Assembly (NCBI GenBank): GCA_963974915.1
Contig: CAXBES010000007.1
Coordinates: 62,001 to 126,000 of the forward strand
Reading direction: 5' to 3'
DNA from: CAXBES01 sp963974915
Lineage (GTDB): Bacteria; Bacteroidota; Bacteroidia; Flavobacteriales; Flavobacteriaceae
Length of the DNA stretch: 64,000 bases
Below are positions 52,589 to 62,071 of this stretch, one piece after another. Each line of letters starts with the position of its first letter. Position 1 is the first letter of the stretch. The position numbers and the translations under genes are program-made. The notes under the pieces were generated by a model. The model was not told the DNA's origin and did not search any database. It saw only the letters and a program-made list of their open reading frames with translations.

Positions 52589-52759
52589 ATTTAAAAAAAT
52601 AAGTTGCATAAAACGTATTTCAAAAAATTTTCAGATTTTTATTAAGATCTGTTCAAATCAGAATAAAACGTTATAACCTTGAATTTTGCGTTAAATCTAT
52701 GCTAAATATCACGGTGCTTTCAGAAGAAAAAATTCCAATTGTGCTAACTTTAAGTTTAT

Positions 52760-54583
52760 ATGATAGCACAGGGAATAATAAACAGTGTATGTAAAAATTT
52801 AGAGGACGAATTACCGATTAACGAATCGCTCCCCGAAAATGGATTACTGCATATTGATAAGCTTCTACCATATATCTGTGTTTACAGATTTAAGGAAGAT
52901 GACCCTTATTTTTCCGGTTTGCTAAAAACACAAGCTTCTTACCTTATTATAAAGGACTCTGTAGATATCTCTAATCTTCTCGAGTGTCTTTCAGAAAAGA
53001 TCTCCAAAAAACTCAACGCATTTTTAATAATTGAAATGTGGCCGCTAAGAGAAGATCACGAAGCTGAATTTGAAATTTCATGTCCAAAAGAAAAGGCTCC
53101 GGCAACGATAAAGGCAATGGTCGATGGAATCGATGAATTAAAAACCCTCTATCCCGAGATATCTGCAAACGTAAAAGATACCGCGATGAGACATCCCTCG
53201 CATCTTAAGCCACTTTTGGAAGTTGACGACTCTAAGGAGTCCGGAACTCTAATTCTGGGATTAGCAGTGCCAACTATTTACGAACGCCCGGAAGAAAATG
53301 AGATCTTTTCCATTTTCTACCGAAAGTTTGTTTCTAAGCTTTCACTTATTTTAAAACGTACAGTATTCGAGTTCATAAGGGTACAGACGTCCAATCCGTA
53401 TCAAAATTATTTGATGCTTGGGAAAACTAATATTGACAAGATCACTCTTCAAGCAGATAAGTCGTTGGCCGAAATTAGCGAAGGCATGTCTTTTTTGTTG
53501 CGAACCACCCCGGTTAACAGCATCCAACAATGGGAAAAATTTAAGAAGAATAATTACTCCAAAGAACCATCTTTTAACTATCGGCTTATTGCACTCGACC
53601 CCGAAATTGAGAAACGAAAACTATACGATATTCCATTAGACATGATAGATGATCCAACGATCGCCTATATTTTACGAGATAAAAGATTAGAAATTGAAAA
53701 GCAATTAACAATGCTCGAGGAGCGTGGTACCGACAATTTCAGATTTATTGGTGAAAGTCTTTATGGAGCGGTTGATGAAGATGTATTGAATTATGCCAGG
53801 GTCATTTTAAAGCAATTACCTGAGGGAGATGCAATCCACGACAGAGAGAAAATGAATTCTGAAGAATTTGCGGCCCATGCCCAAAGAGAAATCGAATATT
53901 ACCAACAACATTTCCCCAAACTTAAATTGAAGTCGGAAATTAGAAAAGACGTCGCAGGTATAATGGTTTCAGAAACAACACTACTAATTAGTGATCAACT
54001 TTCTATGGATGCAGACCGTTGTGATGCGCTTATACAGCATGAAGTTGCTACTCACATTCTTACCTATTGTAACGGTAAAAAGCAACCTATAAGACAAATG
54101 TATACAGGTTTTGCCGGTTATGATCAACTTCAGGAAGGACTTGCAGTATTAGCCGAATACCTGGTTGGCGGCCTAACCAAAAACAGATTACGACTACTTG
54201 CCGGACGTGTTTTAGCGGCGCAATCGCTGGTTTCGGGAATTAGTTTTATTGAAACCTTTAACCTGCTTTTTAATCAGCATAATTTTCCGGATAAAACTGC
54301 ATTCTTTATCACCATGAGGATTTATCGAGGTGGCGGACTCACAAAAGATGCCGTGTATTTAGCCGGATTGTTGCAGGTACTAAATTATATAAAAAAGGGA
54401 GGTAAACTTGAGACTTTGTACACAGGAAAGTTTAACACGAATCACGTAAATCTTATTGAAGAGCTCTTACACCGAAACGTTTTAAACGCGCCCGTGCTTC
54501 CCAGGTTCTTGGAACGCGAGAATGTTCAGGAACGCCTCGATCTGTTAAAAAGGGGTATAGAACCAACCCAATTACTAAACTAA
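52760..54583 (+). CDS. DUF1704 (QEGLA motif) metallopeptidase-like protein
   Basis: The 607-residue protein carries HEVATH (residues 427-432), an HExxxH metal site, and QEGLA (458-462), the motif that names the bacterial family. The domain is the same DUF1704 found in the animal enzyme MATCAP, a zinc peptidase that removes the C-terminal tyrosine of alpha-tubulin. No signal peptide is visible, so it is cytoplasmic. The N-terminal 200 residues are less recognisable. The gene is followed after 12 bases by an ATP-grasp ligase gene, so the two form an operon. The bacterial substrate is unknown; the family is sometimes annotated as modulating flavohemoglobin expression. Confidence 0.88.
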   Translation: MIAQGIINSVCKNLEDELPINESLPENGLLHIDKLLPYICVYRFKEDDPYFSGLLKTQASYLIIKDSVDISNLLECLSEKISKKLNAFLIIEMWPLREDHEAEFEISCPKEKAPATIKAMVDGIDELKTLYPEISANVKDTAMRHPSHLKPLLEVDDSKESGTLILGLAVPTIYERPEENEIFSIFYRKFVSKLSLILKRTVFEFIRVQTSNPYQNYLMLGKTNIDKITLQADKSLAEISEGMSFLLRTTPVNSIQQWEKFKKNNYSKEPSFNYRLIALDPEIEKRKLYDIPLDMIDDPTIAYILRDKRLEIEKQLTMLEERGTDNFRFIGESLYGAVDEDVLNYARVILKQLPEGDAIHDREKMNSEEFAAHAQREIEYYQQHFPKLKLKSEIRKDVAGIMVSETTLLISDQLSMDADRCDALIQHEVATHILTYCNGKKQPIRQMYTGFAGYDQLQEGLAVLAEYLVGGLTKNRLRLLAGRVLAAQSLVSGISFIETFNLLFNQHNFPDKTAFFITMRIYRGGGLTKDAVYLAGLLQVLNYIKKGGKLETLYTGKFNTNHVNLIEELLHRNVLNAPVLPRFLERENVQERLDLLKRGIEPTQLLN

Positions 54584-54595
54584 AAACATACTCAT

Positions 54596-55639
54596 ATGAA
54601 AATTGCATTTATTATTAACGACCATGATACCGAAAAGCCTAATTTCACGACACCTGCATTAGGTTTTGCTGCTTATAAACGAGAGCACCAAGTGTATTTT
54701 ATTGGGGTTGGAGAACTCGCCTACGCAAGTGATGGACATCTTTCGGCGCGTTGCAAAACGATAAGCGACAAAAACTTTAAAAATCAGGAGACCTATTTTA
54801 AAGCTGTACAAAAAGAAGAATTTACCAGGATCACTTCAGCCGAATTAGATGTATTGTTTCTTCGGAATGACCCATCGGATGAGATCAACGAACGGGAGTG
54901 GGCACAAAACGCAGCCTTTATTTTTGGTGAAATTGCCGCCAGAGATAATGTAATAGTCTTAAATCATCCAAGCAGTCTGGCAGGGGCGGTTAATAAAATG
55001 TACTTCCAACATTTTCCCGAAATATTACGACCAAAAACGATCATTTCACGGGATCATGATGAAATAAAAGCTTTTTTCAAGGAACAGAAGCAAAAAATGA
55101 TCCTCAAACCGCTGCAAGGTTCGGGAGGAACTAACGTTTTTATGATGGATAAAAAGAACGAGCATAATCTCACGCAAACCATTGACGCTATTTGTCGCGA
55201 CGGATATGTAATCGCACAGGAATACCTTCCAGAAGCCAAAAACGGAGACACGAGATTATTTCTAATGAATGGAGAGCCTTTAAAAACAAAGGACGGAAAA
55301 TACGCCATAATGCAACGAGTAAACGCCAGTGGCGATATTAGAAGTAATATTCACGCCGGTGGGAGACCACAAAAAGTAAAAATAACCGATACCATTCTAG
55401 AACTTGCTGAAATCGTAAGACCAAAATTAGTTCAGGATGGAATGTTTTTAGTAGGGATAGATATTGTGGGAGATAAATTAATGGAGATTAATGTGTTTAG
55501 TCCCGGCGGACTTAATGTAATGGGCGAAATGTATGAGGCTGATTTCTCGACTGAGGTGATCCAATCGATAGAAAGAAAAGTATATTACAATAAGATCTAT
55601 GAAGATTATTTATTTAATAGCCGACTCGCAACGTTGTAA
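54596..55639 (+). CDS. ATP-grasp ligase, glutathione synthetase-like
   Basis: The 347-residue protein has a GshB/RimK-like layout. KMILKPLQGSGGTNVFM is the ATP-grasp phosphate loop region, QEYLPEAKNGDTRLFLMNGEP the central part, and EINVFSPGGLN the metal-binding end. It lies 12 bases after the DUF1704 gene. No gshA is nearby and the adjacent bshC points to bacillithiol instead of glutathione, so a true glutathione synthetase role is doubtful. Joining an amino acid to a peptide or small acid is more likely. Confidence 0.85.
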   Translation: MKIAFIINDHDTEKPNFTTPALGFAAYKREHQVYFIGVGELAYASDGHLSARCKTISDKNFKNQETYFKAVQKEEFTRITSAELDVLFLRNDPSDEINEREWAQNAAFIFGEIAARDNVIVLNHPSSLAGAVNKMYFQHFPEILRPKTIISRDHDEIKAFFKEQKQKMILKPLQGSGGTNVFMMDKKNEHNLTQTIDAICRDGYVIAQEYLPEAKNGDTRLFLMNGEPLKTKDGKYAIMQRVNASGDIRSNIHAGGRPQKVKITDTILELAEIVRPKLVQDGMFLVGIDIVGDKLMEINVFSPGGLNVMGEMYEADFSTEVIQSIERKVYYNKIYEDYLFNSRLATL

Positions 55640-55649
55640 TTTACTTTAA

Positions 55650-57245
55650 CTATAGCTCTAAGATCGTAAATTGGTTGGCTAATGGATCGAGATTGGCTTT
55701 TAATTCTGAAAACAAAGTATCACCGTGCTCCAAATAAAATTCAGAAAAGTTAATGGTTCGTTCCTGTAAGCTTTGCTTCGGAAATAGTTGTTGCTGAATA
55801 TTGGTAAGCCTTTTTAGTTCTTCTGAAAGTTTTCGTTTTTGCGCTTTCAGCAATCGCTTTTCTAAATGATCCAGTCCGTTTAATTGCTTCTTTTCCTGTG
55901 CTGCAACCGCCCCAACAAAGGAGGCATCTGTATTTTTCGCCAAATCAAACAAATCTTTAAATTGCTTCTGAAGGTGTTTTTTTTGAGAAGTAAAATCGAT
56001 TTTAATACTAGAAATTTGTTTGGTGTACGCAGATCGAAGTTCGTTTTCTTTTAAAAACAACGAATCTATCTCGACGTTCATCTTGTCAAGTTTTTCTGAA
56101 AACTTTGCGGGAACCAGCAAAACAGAGTTACGCAGCAAGAGAATAGGAAAAGTGACATTTACTGCTTTAAAATAATCTTTTAACTGAAACCAATACGCCA
56201 ATTCGCCTCCACCCCCAACATAACAGAGGTTGGGAAGGATCACTTCCTGAAACAAGGGTCTTAATAGCGCATTAGGAGAAAACTTTTGTGGTTCCTCTTT
56301 TAATAGTTTTAAGATTTCACCTTCGGTAAATGAAAGTTCGGTATCGTTTACATAATAAATTCCTTCTTTTTCAATGATACGCTCTCGTATTCCGTTGTCG
56401 AGATAGAACAAATTTATTTCACGTGCATGCACTTGCTCTTGATATCCCAGTGAAGTGAGTTGTTCGGTGGTTTTACTTACTTGCTGAAACGATAAATTTT
56501 CAGTTATATCTTTGGCCGCATAAGGTATAAACTCCTTTTTTAATTCATGGTCGTTTCCATCGAGAATGACCAAACCGTGTTCTGCAAAAAGTTCATTCGC
56601 TAAAAATCGAGTTGCTTCAGCTAAATTTTGGTGTTTCGTATAAGCTTCAGAAAAAAGTGTAATAAGCTTTTTAGCGTTGTCGCTTTTTCCAAGATCTCTC
56701 TCCAGATCTTTTAGCACCTCAGATAGCCCTTCAGTAGACAGCTCTCCAACTGCACCGCCACTTTCCCGATTCCATGCAACTTTCTTTCCGAAGAGATTAA
56801 AGTAGTTAATTTCTTCAAAATCGTGATCTTCGGTCGCCATCCAATAAACCGGAACAAAATTAAATTTAGGGTACTTTTTCTTTAAACTTTCTGAAAGATT
56901 TATGACCGAGAATATTTTATACAAAAAGTAAAGCGGACCGGTAAAAAGATTGAGTTGATGGCCAGTAGTTATGGTAAAAGTATTTTTCTCCCGCAAGAGA
57001 TCTATGTTACTTAAAGTAGGCTGCGAAATTGCGATATTTTGATATTGAACCAATAATCTTTCAGCCAGCTTTTTGCGTATGTCGTGAGAGAAGGTTGCCT
57101 CTTTAAGTTTTATTTGTTGTTCAAAATTTTCTATCCGCGGGAAGTTTCCGAAGAAAGGATCCATCATTTCCTTTTCAGCAAGATAATCACATATTAGTTG
57201 TGAAAAGTAACCTGTATTTTGGTAATCAATCGTGTGGACAGACAT
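55650..57245 (-). CDS. bshC: Bacillithiol biosynthesis cysteine-adding enzyme BshC
   Basis: BshC is thought to attach cysteine to glucosaminyl-malate, the last step of bacillithiol synthesis. The 531-residue protein shows the family patterns TITTGHQLNLFTGPLYFLYKI, YWMATEDHDFEEINYF and LYVGGGGELAYWFQLK-like NLCYVGGGGELAYWFQ, followed by a coiled-coil C-terminal segment. A -7 box (57268-57275, minus) lies 22 bases upstream. It is convergent to the ATP-grasp ligase with a 10-base gap. The bshA and bshB genes are not in this window. Confidence 0.93.
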   Translation of the reverse strand: MSVHTIDYQNTGYFSQLICDYLAEKEMMDPFFGNFPRIENFEQQIKLKEATFSHDIRKKLAERLLVQYQNIAISQPTLSNIDLLREKNTFTITTGHQLNLFTGPLYFLYKIFSVINLSESLKKKYPKFNFVPVYWMATEDHDFEEINYFNLFGKKVAWNRESGGAVGELSTEGLSEVLKDLERDLGKSDNAKKLITLFSEAYTKHQNLAEATRFLANELFAEHGLVILDGNDHELKKEFIPYAAKDITENLSFQQVSKTTEQLTSLGYQEQVHAREINLFYLDNGIRERIIEKEGIYYVNDTELSFTEGEILKLLKEEPQKFSPNALLRPLFQEVILPNLCYVGGGGELAYWFQLKDYFKAVNVTFPILLLRNSVLLVPAKFSEKLDKMNVEIDSLFLKENELRSAYTKQISSIKIDFTSQKKHLQKQFKDLFDLAKNTDASFVGAVAAQEKKQLNGLDHLEKRLLKAQKRKLSEELKRLTNIQQQLFPKQSLQERTINFSEFYLEHGDTLFSELKANLDPLANQFTILEL

Positions 57246-57267
57246 AAATTTTTCGGAAATAGAAACA

Positions 57268-57275
57268 CAAAAATA
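57268..57275 (-). promoter_or_regulatory. -7 promoter box for bshC
   Basis: Minus-strand TATTTTTG fully matches TAnnTTTG, 22 bases upstream of the bshC ATG. Confidence 0.45.
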
Positions 57276-57357
57276 CAGTTTAATTGAGAATTAAGAATTC
57301 GTAATACAGAATTTGGTAAAACTTTAGTAGTTTTAGCCTTCAATCAAAATTTATAAA

Positions 57358-59838
57358 ATGACGCGTTATTTCTTCTATCTGTTTTTATTTATCTCAGCTT
57401 CTATAACTGCCCAACTTCAATCACCCTCGAATTTTCTGGGTTATGAAATCGGCACTCAATTCTCTCGTCATGCAGACGTAGTAGATTACTTTGAGCATGT
57501 TGCAGCCAACAGTGAGATGGTTACATATCGTACTTATGGAAAAACTAATGAAAGGCGTCCGTTGACCTATGCGATAATTTCTTCCCCAAAGAATATGGCC
57601 AATATTGACAATATTAGAAGGGATAATTTAAAGAACATTGGATTAGAGAATGGGAGTGCGAATCCTGAGACGGCTATTGTATGGTTGAGCTACAACGTTC
57701 ACGGTAACGAAGCCTCCAGCACCGAAGCTGCTATGAATACGGTCTATAAGCTTATTACCGAAAAGCAGGCGTGGCTAGAAAATACGGTCGTAATTCTCGA
57801 TCCCTGTGTCAATCCGGATGGGCGCGATCGCTATGCTAATTGGTACAATCAGGTTAAGGCCACCCCCTACGATATTAGTCAGGATGCCGCCGAACACAGT
57901 GAACCATGGCCCGGGGGAAGACCAAATCATTATTTATTCGATCTCAACAGAGATTGGGCCTGGGCAACTCAAATTGAAACTCAACAGCGCTTAAAAGTGT
58001 ACAATACATGGATGCCACATGTTCATGTAGATTTTCATGAGCAAGGAATCAATGAACCTTATTACTTCGCTCCGGCTGCCGAGCCGTATCACGAAATTAT
58101 TACTCAATTCCAGAGAGATTTCCAGACACAGATCGGGAAGAACCATGCAAAATACTTCGACCAGGAAGGCTGGTTGTTTTTTACGCGAGAACGTTTCGAT
58201 TTGCTATACCCAAGTTATGGGGATACATATCCAACTTTTATGGGGGCGATCGGTATGACCTATGAGCAGGCAGGGCACGGACGCGCAGGCTTGGGAATTT
58301 TAACCGACGAGGGATATGTGCTTACTTTAGTAGACAGAATGGAGCATCATACCACCACCGGATTATCAACCGTTGAAATGAGCGCTAAGAATGCTGCGAA
58401 GTTGAATACGGAGTTTAAGAAATTTTTTACCAATAATGATCTAAAGTATAAGAGTTATGTATTGAAAGGCAATCCTGATAAGATAAAGGCGGTTACTGAA
58501 TTACTTCGGAAACATGAGATCAAGTATGGTTTTGCCTCCGGTGGAACGGTAAGTGGTTACAATTTTTCTCAAGGGAAACAAGGAAGCATGAATGCTTCTG
58601 AAGCACTTGTAGTAAGCACCAACCAGCCAAAGGGTAAGATGGTAAAAGTTCTTTTTGAACCGGATGCTAAATTAAGTGATCCCCTTACATACGATATTAC
58701 AGCCTGGAGTATTCCTTACGCTTATGGACTGGAAACAATAGCCAGTTCTACGCTTGTTACTGCAGATCGTGAATTTCCAACTCATCTGGGAAATACGGTA
58801 GCTTCACCTAATTCGGCAGGCTATATTGCAAAATGGAACAGCCTCGATGATGCTGCTTTTCTAGCCGAATTGTTAACAAGCGATATTAAAGTTAGATTTT
58901 CTGAAAAAGAATTACAATTTGAAGGGAAAACGTTTGACCGCGGGAGTTTGATCATAACGAGAAGTGATAACAGGAATAATCCAGACTTCGATTCAAAAGT
59001 TGCGGAAATCGCGAATAAACACGAGCGCAACTTATATGCCTCGTCCACTAGTTTTAGCGACAACAAAACCGATTTTGGATCTCCGGATGTTAAATTGATC
59101 AATGCTCCAAGAATCGCAATGTTGCGCGGTGAAGGCGTATCATCATTAAGCTACGGATCTACCTGGCACTTTTTCGAAAATGAATTAAAATATCCGGTAA
59201 CTCATATTGACACCGACGACTTAAGAAACATTAATTTGAGTAAATACAATATTTTAATAATGCCGGAAGGCTGGTACGGACGTATTTTAAACGATAATGT
59301 TCTATCAAGCTTAAAAGAATGGATAAGAGGTGGCGGAAAGGTTATTACTTTAGGTAGAGCAGCCGGTGCGTTCGCCGGAAAAGACGGTTTCGATCTAACC
59401 GAAAATAATGCTGATAAGGATAAAGAAGAAGAGAATAAAGGTAATCTTACTCCATATGATCAACGCGAGCGAGAAAATGTAACCAATTTAATCACCGGAA
59501 GTATTTATAAAATTACGTTAGACCCTTCACACCCAATGGCTTTTGGGTATGGTGACACCTATCATACTTTAAAATTGGGAGGTAGTTCGTATAAGTTTTT
59601 AGACGATGGCTATAATGTTGGTTACATTAAGGATGCCGCACAAAGTCTCTCCGGGTTTTCCGGAGATAATGCCAAACAAGGACTTGAAAACTCGGTCGTT
59701 TTTGCCGAGGCCCGAATGGGTAGCGGAAGTATCGTGTATCTGGTTGACGACGTACTTTTCAGATCTTTCTGGGAAAATGGAAAGCTATTCTTTGTGAATA
59801 GTATCTTCTTTGTAAACAATAATAAGTTTACACTGTAA
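57358..59838 (+). CDS. M14 family zinc carboxypeptidase with GATase-like C-terminal domain
   Basis: The 826-residue protein has a signal peptide (MTRYFFYLFLFISASITAQ). The M14 catalytic domain is visible as YNVHGNEASSTEAAM (zinc His and Glu), NPDGRDRYANW and HVDFHEQG (zinc His). The C-terminal half includes LNAPRIAMLRGEGVSSL-like and IRGGGKVITLGRAAGAF segments, as in proteins with a class I glutamine-amidotransferase-like domain. It is probably exported to the periplasm or surface to trim peptides. No T9SS sorting tail is seen. A -7-like TAGTTTTA lies at 57328-57335. Confidence 0.88.
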   Translation: MTRYFFYLFLFISASITAQLQSPSNFLGYEIGTQFSRHADVVDYFEHVAANSEMVTYRTYGKTNERRPLTYAIISSPKNMANIDNIRRDNLKNIGLENGSANPETAIVWLSYNVHGNEASSTEAAMNTVYKLITEKQAWLENTVVILDPCVNPDGRDRYANWYNQVKATPYDISQDAAEHSEPWPGGRPNHYLFDLNRDWAWATQIETQQRLKVYNTWMPHVHVDFHEQGINEPYYFAPAAEPYHEIITQFQRDFQTQIGKNHAKYFDQEGWLFFTRERFDLLYPSYGDTYPTFMGAIGMTYEQAGHGRAGLGILTDEGYVLTLVDRMEHHTTTGLSTVEMSAKNAAKLNTEFKKFFTNNDLKYKSYVLKGNPDKIKAVTELLRKHEIKYGFASGGTVSGYNFSQGKQGSMNASEALVVSTNQPKGKMVKVLFEPDAKLSDPLTYDITAWSIPYAYGLETIASSTLVTADREFPTHLGNTVASPNSAGYIAKWNSLDDAAFLAELLTSDIKVRFSEKELQFEGKTFDRGSLIITRSDNRNNPDFDSKVAEIANKHERNLYASSTSFSDNKTDFGSPDVKLINAPRIAMLRGEGVSSLSYGSTWHFFENELKYPVTHIDTDDLRNINLSKYNILIMPEGWYGRILNDNVLSSLKEWIRGGGKVITLGRAAGAFAGKDGFDLTENNADKDKEEENKGNLTPYDQRERENVTNLITGSIYKITLDPSHPMAFGYGDTYHTLKLGGSSYKFLDDGYNVGYIKDAAQSLSGFSGDNAKQGLENSVVFAEARMGSGSIVYLVDDVLFRSFWENGKLFFVNSIFFVNNNKFTL

Positions 59839-59916
59839 ACAGTGACTTGATATTTTTTCAGAATGTATACTTTCTGAAGTCTGTCTTGGCTGTGAAGATG
59901 CCGGATTAGTGCTACA

Positions 59917-60057
59917 CTATTTAGCAGATTTTTCCTGAAAATCGAATACGATCACTGAATCTGCTTCGAAATATTTTTCCGATTTGATAACTTCGTACAA
60001 CCATTCGAAATAACTATTCGAACGACGTTGAAACTTGTAGTTTAATGCTTTTTCCAT
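59917..60057 (-). CDS. 46-residue ORF, small hypothetical protein
   Basis: An ATG at 60057 opens an uninterrupted 46-codon frame to a TAG at 59917-59919. The product begins MEKALNYKFQRRSNSYFEWLYEVIK and ends with acidic and Lys residues. It has a protein-like mix of aromatic, basic and acidic residues, unlike the random ORFs nearby. It lies between a convergent M14 gene and trmL, in a 443-base gap. I have no family for it, and it is short enough to be missed by standard gene finders. Confidence 0.5.
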   Translation of the reverse strand: MEKALNYKFQRRSNSYFEWLYEVIKSEKYFEADSVIVFDFQEKSAK

Positions 60058-60281
60058 CTTAGTTGAATTTTAAAGCACAAAGTAAAATTAAGGGGATAGT
60101 AGGTTCAGGGTCAGGGGATAAAACTAACCCAAAGATTTCTAATTTCCTAGAAATTTGTAATAGAATACTTACTTTTTGTAAGAATATAGCTACTTAACGA
60201 AGGAACTGTTTCATTCGTCTGATTTTAGACCGGCAAAATTTAAAAATTTAACTTTTTTGGCTATCAAAATCATTTTTAATG

Positions 60282-60743
60282 TTAAGAAGGTAGGTTTTGA
60301 GCACGTAACCCTTCGTAAACCACTACTGCCACTGCATTAGCAAGATTAATACTCCGTATGTGTTCACTGTGAATTGGAATTTTGTATAATTTTTCAGAAT
60401 TCTTTTTTGTAATAGTAGAAGAGAGTCCGACAGATTCTTTACCGAAGATAAAAAACAGGTCGTCTTCGAACTCGATATCCCAAAAATTCTTATTGCCATG
60501 GCTGGAAAAGAAAACCATTTTTTTGTCCTTATGAATCTTAAAAAACTCATCAGCACTGTCGTAAATCTTTAGATCAATATGTTGCCAATAATCCAATCCG
60601 GCGCGTTTTACACGTTTGTCATCCAGTTCGAACCCAAATGGTTTTACGAGATGCAGGGTGCTACCGGTTGCAAGGCTTAATCTACCAATATTTCCGGTGT
60701 TATTCGGAATTTCAGGTTCTATGAGTACAATATTATAGGACAT
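60282..60743 (-). CDS. trmL: tRNA (cytidine(34)-2'-O)-methyltransferase
   Basis: TrmL methylates the ribose of the wobble base in Leu tRNAs. The 153-residue protein is a SPOUT-fold minimal unit. It begins MSYNIVLIEPEIPNNTGNIGRL, with FIFGKESVGL and IPIHSEHIRSINLANAVAVVVYEGLR as the knotted SAM-binding region. The size and motifs match TrmL/YibK. It is flanked by small intergenic regions with no recognised promoter box. Confidence 0.94.
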   Translation of the reverse strand: MSYNIVLIEPEIPNNTGNIGRLSLATGSTLHLVKPFGFELDDKRVKRAGLDYWQHIDLKIYDSADEFFKIHKDKKMVFFSSHGNKNFWDIEFEDDLFFIFGKESVGLSSTITKKNSEKLYKIPIHSEHIRSINLANAVAVVVYEGLRAQNLPS

Positions 60744-61123
60744 TAAAAAAAATGGATTAAAAGATTAAAACTAATTGAAATTCTATTAATAACTCATGAA
60801 TGTAGAAACTTTTTGTATATAAAGAAAGGCCCACTAAAGCTTAGCGAGCCTTTCTGAATCCCTTCATCCCCACCGTAGCAATAATGGGAAGAATAGGAGT
60901 AATAATATTCCCTCACAGAATAGTTGAATTTTATGTTTCGTCAACGATATAAAAGTAACCAGAAACAAGATGGCAATCAATACGTATTATTACGTATTTT
61001 CATATCTAAGTCGATGCATTTAGACAATAGCGTCGCTAATATTACAATTGTATTTGAAGAGAACTCTATGCCTCATTTTTCTATAAAACGAGTATATTTA
61101 CTTTAATAATAACAAACACACAC
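60744..61123. other. Intergenic region between trmL and the TPR gene, with a hairpin and short repeats
   Basis: A hairpin AGAAAGGC/GCCTTTCT lies at 60823-60855, with an inner CTAA/TTAG pairing. A minus-strand frame just before it is open for 23 codons without an ATG at its head and ends MKGFRKAR. Two ATACGTAT-like 8-mers lie 10 bases apart (60980-60987 and 60990-60997). No convincing full gene was found; a plus-strand 60-codon frame at 60924-61106 looks non-coding. Confidence 0.5.
60823..60855 (-). terminator. Terminator-like hairpin in the trmL-TPR gap
   Basis: AGAAAGGC (60823-60830) pairs with GCCTTTCT (60848-60855). On the minus strand it is followed by TTTATATAC, a weak T-tract. No annotated minus-strand gene ends here, so what it terminates is unclear. 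Confidence 0.45.
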
Positions 61124-62071
61124 ATGAAATATTCCTTGCTCCTTTGTACACTTATTATGCTAATTAGCTGTAAAGATGCCGAAACTAAAAAAGTTTCAGC
61201 TATGCCCCAGGAAGCTACGATCACCTACCCGGGTTATGAAGCAGTTTCCCTTTTGGGTGATACATTGTATTCTAAAGAACCTTCAGAAGAATTGATGACG
61301 CGATATAATGAGAAGAAAAGTGCCTACGATAAAAATCCGGATAACATAGAGAATATTATATGGATGGGACGTTTTACTGCTTACAAAGGTGACTACAGAG
61401 AAGCAATCGCTATTTATACAAAAGGAATAGAAAAATATCCTAACGAACCTCGTTTGTACCGTCATCGCGGACACCGTTATATCACTGTGCGCGAATTTGA
61501 TAAAGCTACTGTAGACCTTACCCGTGCAGCCGCGATGATAGAAGGAAAAGAGAATCAGGTAGAAGAGGACGGAATGCCTAACGAGCAAAATATCCCGGTG
61601 AGTACCCTACATGGAAATATTTATTATCATCTGGGTTTAGCTTATTATTTGCAGCACGAAATGGAGGCTTCTTTACAAGCGTATAAAAAATGTCTGGAAA
61701 CATCTAATAATCCAGATAATGTTGTATCCGCAACACATTGGATCTATATGATCCACAATAGATTGGGAAGACCTCAAGCCGGAAAAAATTACCTTCGAAA
61801 TATTACCGCAGATATGAATGTAATTGAAAATACCGCCTACCATCGTGCCTGCCTATTCTACAAGGGCGAATTGGAATTGAACGAAATCAATAATACCGAC
61901 TCACAAGACGCTCCTTCAGATAGTGCGTTAAAATATGCCCTGGGCAACTGGTTGTATTACACGGGGCAAAAACCTCAGGCAGAGATCGTTCTACAACAAA
62001 TCGTAGCGCAAGATGACTGGGCATCGTTTGGTCATATAGCTGCGGAAAGTGATTTAGCAAAATTGTATTAA
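61124..62071 (+). CDS. TPR-repeat lipoprotein
   Basis: The 315-residue protein has a lipoprotein signal (MKYSLLLCTLIMLISCK, Cys at 16). About four tetratricopeptide repeats follow, for example YKGDYREAIAIYTKGIEKYPNEPRLYRHRG and LGLAYYLQHEMEASLQAYKKC. TPR proteins act as scaffolds; the partner is not visible. Its stop overlaps the stop of the convergent glycosyltransferase gene by 4 bases (TTAA). Confidence 0.87.
   Translation: MKYSLLLCTLIMLISCKDAETKKVSAMPQEATITYPGYEAVSLLGDTLYSKEPSEELMTRYNEKKSAYDKNPDNIENIIWMGRFTAYKGDYREAIAIYTKGIEKYPNEPRLYRHRGHRYITVREFDKATVDLTRAAAMIEGKENQVEEDGMPNEQNIPVSTLHGNIYYHLGLAYYLQHEMEASLQAYKKCLETSNNPDNVVSATHWIYMIHNRLGRPQAGKNYLRNITADMNVIENTAYHRACLFYKGELELNEINNTDSQDAPSDSALKYALGNWLYYTGQKPQAEIVLQQIVAQDDWASFGHIAAESDLAKLY

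Noticed and set aside
60924..61106. 60-codon plus-strand ORF with TTG start
   Set aside because: No protein-like pattern or promoter; it covers the ATACGTAT elements upstream of the TPR gene.
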